From: Nitrososphaeria archaeon
GTDB taxonomy: Archaea > Thermoproteota > Nitrososphaeria > Nitrososphaerales > JARVJX01
Assembly (NCBI GenBank): GCA_029775995.1
Contig: JARVJX010000003.1
Location: forward strand, 1-47,243
Length of the DNA stretch: 47,243 nucleotides
Direction of reading: 5' to 3'
Shown: positions 43,370-47,243 of the stretch, one piece after another
Numbering within the stretch: the first letter of the stretch is position 1
Layout of the letters: every line of letters begins with the position of its first letter
The notes under the pieces: generated by a model
The model's input: the letters and a program-made list of their open reading frames with translations, nothing else
The model's database searches: none
Told to the model about the DNA's origin: nothing
Translations under genes and position numbers: made by a program

Positions 43370-46225
43370 CTAAGTTACAGTAATTTCTAAGTAATGCCAT
43401 TCAACTATCCCATTAACATTTATCAAAAAGCCTAGAAGGATTTTATCTCCTTCTTCAATAAGGAGCAACCTACCTTTATACTCACTCCATTTATTCAAGA
43501 AACCTAATAAAGAAGATTCAACTTTATCCCATTCAGCCTCATCTGTAAAACTTAATTTTTCTTCAAGGAAGGAGATTTGTGGAGAAATAGCTGTAGGCTT
43601 TAAAGGGGTAACTTGCTCTCTATTCAATAAATCAAAAATTTTCTCTAGCTTCTCCTCTCTAGCTAACTTCGCAATTTCTCTAGCTTCCTTTATCCCTACT
43701 AACTCTGCTAAGTAGTTTCTGAAGGCTTCTTCAGAAGTAGGGGCTACTTTAGATAATCCTACATAGTAGTTGCCTGTAAAAGCTGCTCCTACTACTGCAA
43801 CTGCACCCATTTCTGTTACCACACCTCCTGCTCCAGCTGTGTAAACAGGTATAAAGTAAACATCCTGCTCTCCAACCCTATAAAGAATTATTTCTCCAAT
43901 TCTAGGATTCCTAAGCAAGGTTTTAAGTTGAGCAAACTCAGCATTCTTTTCTAAAGCCTCTAGCACTGCTGTAGGACCTAAAAGTTTAGTTGGAGAATCT
44001 AAGGGTACTTGATAAAAGATCATTTTACCAAACTTTTCATCGTAATCATTGGTAACTACCATATATCCAGCTAAATTTCTACCTCCTGCCCCTCTAAGCT
44101 CAAGAGATAATAATCCCAAGTAAGTGAGTTTCTCAAAGCCAGGAGGTTTAGCAAATATATAGTAAGTGTCTAAGCCTTTAGGAACCTCATAGAATTCTTT
44201 ACCTACTATAAAGGTCCCAGGATCCTTTACATGATAAAAATCATACATACTAACCCTCCATTCAAAGAGTTCAGGAGGGTATCTTATCTGATTCTTTAAC
44301 CATTTTGGAACATCCGTTTCAACCATATCGCTGTAAACCTTTTTGAAAAGCTCTGAAAAGTAATCTTTCCCAATAACTATTATTCTAATATTTCCATTGT
44401 AAACATCTATAAGGGCATAACCTATCAATCTTAAAAGGGGGTTATTATTGCTCCAAGGAACCTCATTTGTATCTAGCTTTATAATTAAAGGCATTAGCCA
44501 ATAGGTTTTTCCTTCCTCAGGATCATTTACAGGTATCATATCCACTCTACTACCAAAAAGCTCATACTGAAAGTAGGGAAAGAGTAATTGTATTCTATCG
44601 TAAACATCCCTATACCTTATTATATGTATGGATTTTGAGGAGTAAGCTAAAAGAAAGTTAATTTCAAAGAGCCAGCTTAGAGGAGGGGGTATAGTTATTC
44701 CTCCCTTTCCCTTATAAAAGGTCCCTCCTATCTCTTCACTCTTCTCTCTATCAGCTGGGAAGGCAGCCCAGACCCTTGAAAATAATCCTCCCTCACCATA
44801 ATATATGGTTCTTTGGCTGAAAAATCTACTCGTATTTTGAACGGTTCCTGTATGGGCATCTAACATAAGAAAGCCCTGTGGTACATTGGTGTAAAATAAA
44901 TGCTCAGCATACCATCTATCCTCAGGTCTAACTGTTGGAGGTAAAAGCAACTTCATAGAAGCACTCCAGAACAAAGTATTATCAAATCTCAAAATATCAC
45001 TATCTTGAAAATCTAAATAGGGAATGAGTCCTATTTCAGGTTTAAGCTTTGAAAAGGCAGCATCCCAATCCCAGAGCCTTATTTTCTTAAGTAACTCCTC
45101 GTTCTCTCTAATTATTTTCTCAATATCTGTAGGCTTGATAGATTGCACACCAAAAGAATAAATCCTTTCTTCTACTTCATCCAATTGAGCTAGTTCTCTA
45201 TTTACAGAAATTTGCTGGGTAACATAGGGGCCTAACCACTCTAACTTTCTCGCATCAGCTATACTATTATTTACAGCGATTATGGAGCCTATAATTAAAA
45301 CTATTATCAAAATAGATAAAAGTCTTAAAGTTATCACCCTCCTAGTAAAGCTGAAGAATACCCTTCTAACATCCCTTAAAGCAAAGATACTGAATAAAAC
45401 TCCAGTAGCTATTAACCCAATTATAACGTATTTGGTGTTGTAGTCTAAGTTACTTGGGAAGAAGGAGTTTAGAGCACTCCAAAATAATGCAACCGCGATT
45501 AATCCTTCTATTATACCTACTCTCCATACAACATTTCTGACACCTCCTCTTAACTCATCAGCTGTAGGCATAACTATTCTAACTATTTGAGTAATACCAA
45601 AGAGCAGAAAGAGTCTTATAGAAAGAGCTCCAAATATAGGACCTACTATCAAGGTTAGAGTAGGAAGCATGGGTATTACATTTTCTTTAGCGTAATTCAT
45701 ATCAAAGGGAGGGGTTAAAAAAGGTAGGTAGAGGAGCCTCCATAAGGATAGAGAATTAGGATCCCATCCTTGAAAGGATGCAATAGTTACCATACCAAAG
45801 ATCACATTTCTGAAGAGCATTATACCAACCAAAACTTTTGTAATCTGCCAAAGAACGAATTTCCTGTAAGATAGTCTGAAGTTATTAAAATCAAAGTATT
45901 CAGGTGGTATGACTTCTAAGTTTCCTCTCTCTCTAACTATCTTTAAAGCTAACCTTATTATCCACCACACTATGGACCTCCTATTTTTAAAATCTATTCT
46001 AAAGAAGGCTACTAGGGCTAATAGAAATCCTCCTACTAATTCAAAGTATATGGGTCTTAGGTAAAGCTCTCCAAACTCTAGGATATTAAGATAGAAGGTT
46101 AAAAATTGAGCTATAAATATGAAAATAATTATTAGAAGTATTAGGGCTAGAAAAAGGAGTCTGACCCTCTGTAAGGGTTGAGTACCTCTAGAAGGAATGG
46201 TTGGGGGTTCTTCAAAATAGTTCAA
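43370..46225 (-). CDS. UPF0182 family integral membrane protein
   Basis: About 951 aa. Seven or so membrane helices fill the first third (LFLALILLIIIFIFIAQFLT, FELVGGFLLALVAFF and others). A long outer domain follows with WSASMKLLLPPTVRPEDRWY, FYTNVPQGFLMLDAHTGTVQ, FEWRVSMYDFYHVKDPGTFI and GRNLAGYMVVTNDY, matching the COG1615/UPF0182 family. The track starts at TTG 46297, but a TATA-like ATTATATAC upstream of TTG 46225 suggests a leaderless start there. Function unknown; family is widespread. Confidence 0.85.
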   Translation of the reverse strand: MNYFEEPPTIPSRGTQPLQRVRLLFLALILLIIIFIFIAQFLTFYLNILEFGELYLRPIYFELVGGFLLALVAFFRIDFKNRRSIVWWIIRLALKIVRERGNLEVIPPEYFDFNNFRLSYRKFVLWQITKVLVGIMLFRNVIFGMVTIASFQGWDPNSLSLWRLLYLPFLTPPFDMNYAKENVIPMLPTLTLIVGPIFGALSIRLFLLFGITQIVRIVMPTADELRGGVRNVVWRVGIIEGLIAVALFWSALNSFFPSNLDYNTKYVIIGLIATGVLFSIFALRDVRRVFFSFTRRVITLRLLSILIIVLIIGSIIAVNNSIADARKLEWLGPYVTQQISVNRELAQLDEVEERIYSFGVQSIKPTDIEKIIRENEELLKKIRLWDWDAAFSKLKPEIGLIPYLDFQDSDILRFDNTLFWSASMKLLLPPTVRPEDRWYAEHLFYTNVPQGFLMLDAHTGTVQNTSRFFSQRTIYYGEGGLFSRVWAAFPADREKSEEIGGTFYKGKGGITIPPPLSWLFEINFLLAYSSKSIHIIRYRDVYDRIQLLFPYFQYELFGSRVDMIPVNDPEEGKTYWLMPLIIKLDTNEVPWSNNNPLLRLIGYALIDVYNGNIRIIVIGKDYFSELFKKVYSDMVETDVPKWLKNQIRYPPELFEWRVSMYDFYHVKDPGTFIVGKEFYEVPKGLDTYYIFAKPPGFEKLTYLGLLSLELRGAGGRNLAGYMVVTNDYDEKFGKMIFYQVPLDSPTKLLGPTAVLEALEKNAEFAQLKTLLRNPRIGEIILYRVGEQDVYFIPVYTAGAGGVVTEMGAVAVVGAAFTGNYYVGLSKVAPTSEEAFRNYLAELVGIKEAREIAKLAREEKLEKIFDLLNREQVTPLKPTAISPQISFLEEKLSFTDEAEWDKVESSLLGFLNKWSEYKGRLLLIEEGDKILLGFLINVNGIVEWHYLEITVT

Positions 46226-46386
46226 ACTATAAAAAATGATAATAAAAAGTATATAATATTTGCTATTTAGAGAATTGAAATTGGCAAGATAAGTCAAGTC
46301 TGATCTCTAGTTTGTAGGTCCCTATTGACAAACTTAGGAACTCATTTGATGATATTAGGCTCTAAAGGGGAAATTATAGAAGGCCT

Positions 46387-46790
46387 TTAGCTTTTTCTTA
46401 TCTTCTCTTCAACTTTGAGAAACCAATCTAGGCCATTCCTCCTTTCTCTTTTTACTTGCCCATAATTTAATCCTAGCCTCTTCCATCTATATACCATTCC
46501 ATGATCTTGATCATCATGAGTTATTTTCAAAGTAAAGAACTTGATGGATAAAGAGCTAAGCATAGCATCCCATGCACTTCTTTTGTATAATACTCTTACT
46601 GCAAGGACCTCTCTTGTATCCAAATCCGTGCTATACATACATAGGCTTGATCACCCTGAAGCTTATTTTTGGGTTTCATCTATGGCTATAAATTTCCATT
46701 TCCTCTAACTATAAGGCTCCTTCAATAAGATTCTTAAGATGGTACCATTCTATAAAAGCTTCCTATTTGAAATCTCTCCATTTGGCTAAA
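46387..46790 (-). pseudogene. DDE transposase relic (IS6-like)
   Basis: Across frames the minus strand reads KFIAIDETQK (first Asp), YSTDLDTREVLAVRVLYKRS (second Asp context), then GMVYRWKRLGLNYGQVKRER and GLDWFLKVEEKIRK at the end. This is the pattern of IS6-type archaeal transposases (AVDLDTRE..., Glu near the end). Stops break the N-terminal half. Its outer end continues to about 46996. Confidence 0.6.
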
Positions 46791-46996
46791 CTCCTTAGAG
46801 GAGCCTGAATAGGGCATAAGGGATGAAAGGATCTTATGTAAAGGAACCTTATTTTATTTCTCTTGAAGACCTTCTCCTCCTTCACATCCTCAAAAGGTAA
46901 TCTAATTCACTCATAGAGTAAGAGGAGAATAAAAAGAATAAAAACCTAAGGTCAAACAGACTAAACAAAATGGAGAACGTTACATTGACAATCCCG
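46788..46996 (-). mobile_element. Decayed IS end, right copy
   Basis: Direct-repeat partner of 4-213, same orientation, roughly three quarters identical by eye. It ends with GAGAACGTTACATTGACAAT, which likely marks the outer boundary of the element. It belongs to the transposase relic at 46387-46790. Confidence 0.5.
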
Positions 46997-47243
46997 GAAG
47001 GTGCTGTTAACTCAAGGTCTAACCTTTGTTATTCGCAAGAGACTTTTGTATGAACTTGACAATAGCTTCTAAAGTCTTTAGCTTCCAGAGTCTTGGAGCC
47101 TTATGTAAAGAGAAGACTTTATAGAATTGACTTAAAATTACGCTCTTGCCTCCTTAGTGAATGATAAGTTATTTACTTCCTCTTCCGATTTTCATATATG
47201 GTTGGGAGTATACGTTTATCCTTAACCATTATGGATGGTGAGG

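Noticed and set aside
46997-47243. Possible coding sequence at the right edge
   Set aside because: All frames are broken by stops and no motif is seen; left as unassigned intergenic DNA.

Overview
The window looks archaeal. It encodes an archaeosine-pathway pair (QueC, QueE), a ThiL kinase and a UPF0182 membrane protein. Starts are often TTG or GTG, some genes have strong GGAGG-type ribosome sites, and TATA-like boxes precede several genes. Base composition is AT-rich. The CRISPR adaptation set (Cas2, Csa1, long Cas1, Cas4) and the AUUGAAAG-type repeat end are typical of thermophilic archaea. A TACK-group thermophile is my guess; the sequence alone does not fix the lineage.

Region 1 (1-18080) is chromosomal housekeeping plus one unusual island. 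It holds apt, two tandem radical SAM proteins, and a copper/redox island (4376-11155). The island has two membrane-tethered HTH-RDD proteins, four membrane-anchored cupredoxins (two with clear CuA motifs, one type-1-like, one with an odd ligand loop), a V4R protein, a NapH/NosR-like polyferredoxin membrane protein and a Cys-rich protein. It is followed by thiL, tRNA-Thr(CGT), a winged-helix regulator, queC-queE, a PPC-domain protein, a cupin, and a three-gene set (hydroxyisobutyrate-dehydrogenase-like, unknown, metallo-beta-lactamase fold).

Region 2 (18099-22652) is decaying. A Tat-signal secreted glycoside-hydrolase-like gene is broken by frameshifts, a nonsense codon and an IS5-like element with 16-bp perfect inverted ends. 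The IS transposase is itself frameshifted. After it come cas6 and a broken aspartic-protease gene.

Region 3 (20883-40304) is a large CRISPR locus. Two arrays with the same 37-bp repeat (27 and 25 copies) point away from a central cas2-csa1-cas1-cas4 cassette. Their leaders are identical over 128 bp and inverted relative to each other. To the right lies a complete type III-B (Cmr) operon, cas4-like / Crn1-like CARF / cmr4 / cmr5 / cmr1 / cmr6 / cas10(cmr2) / cmr3, divergent from a regulator that seems to carry an N-terminal HTH and a C-terminal CARF domain. No type I effector or Csx1/Csm6-type HEPN effector is seen in the window.

Region 4 (40305-43360) is a graveyard: remnants of an ATPase-helicase pair resembling BrxD/BrxHI, a 99-bp MITE-like element with 16-bp inverted ends, small truncated genes, and a mini CRISPR-like array of three 30-bp repeats unrelated to the main repeat. 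Region 5 holds a large UPF0182 membrane protein and an IS transposase relic whose outer end is repeated at the left edge of the window.
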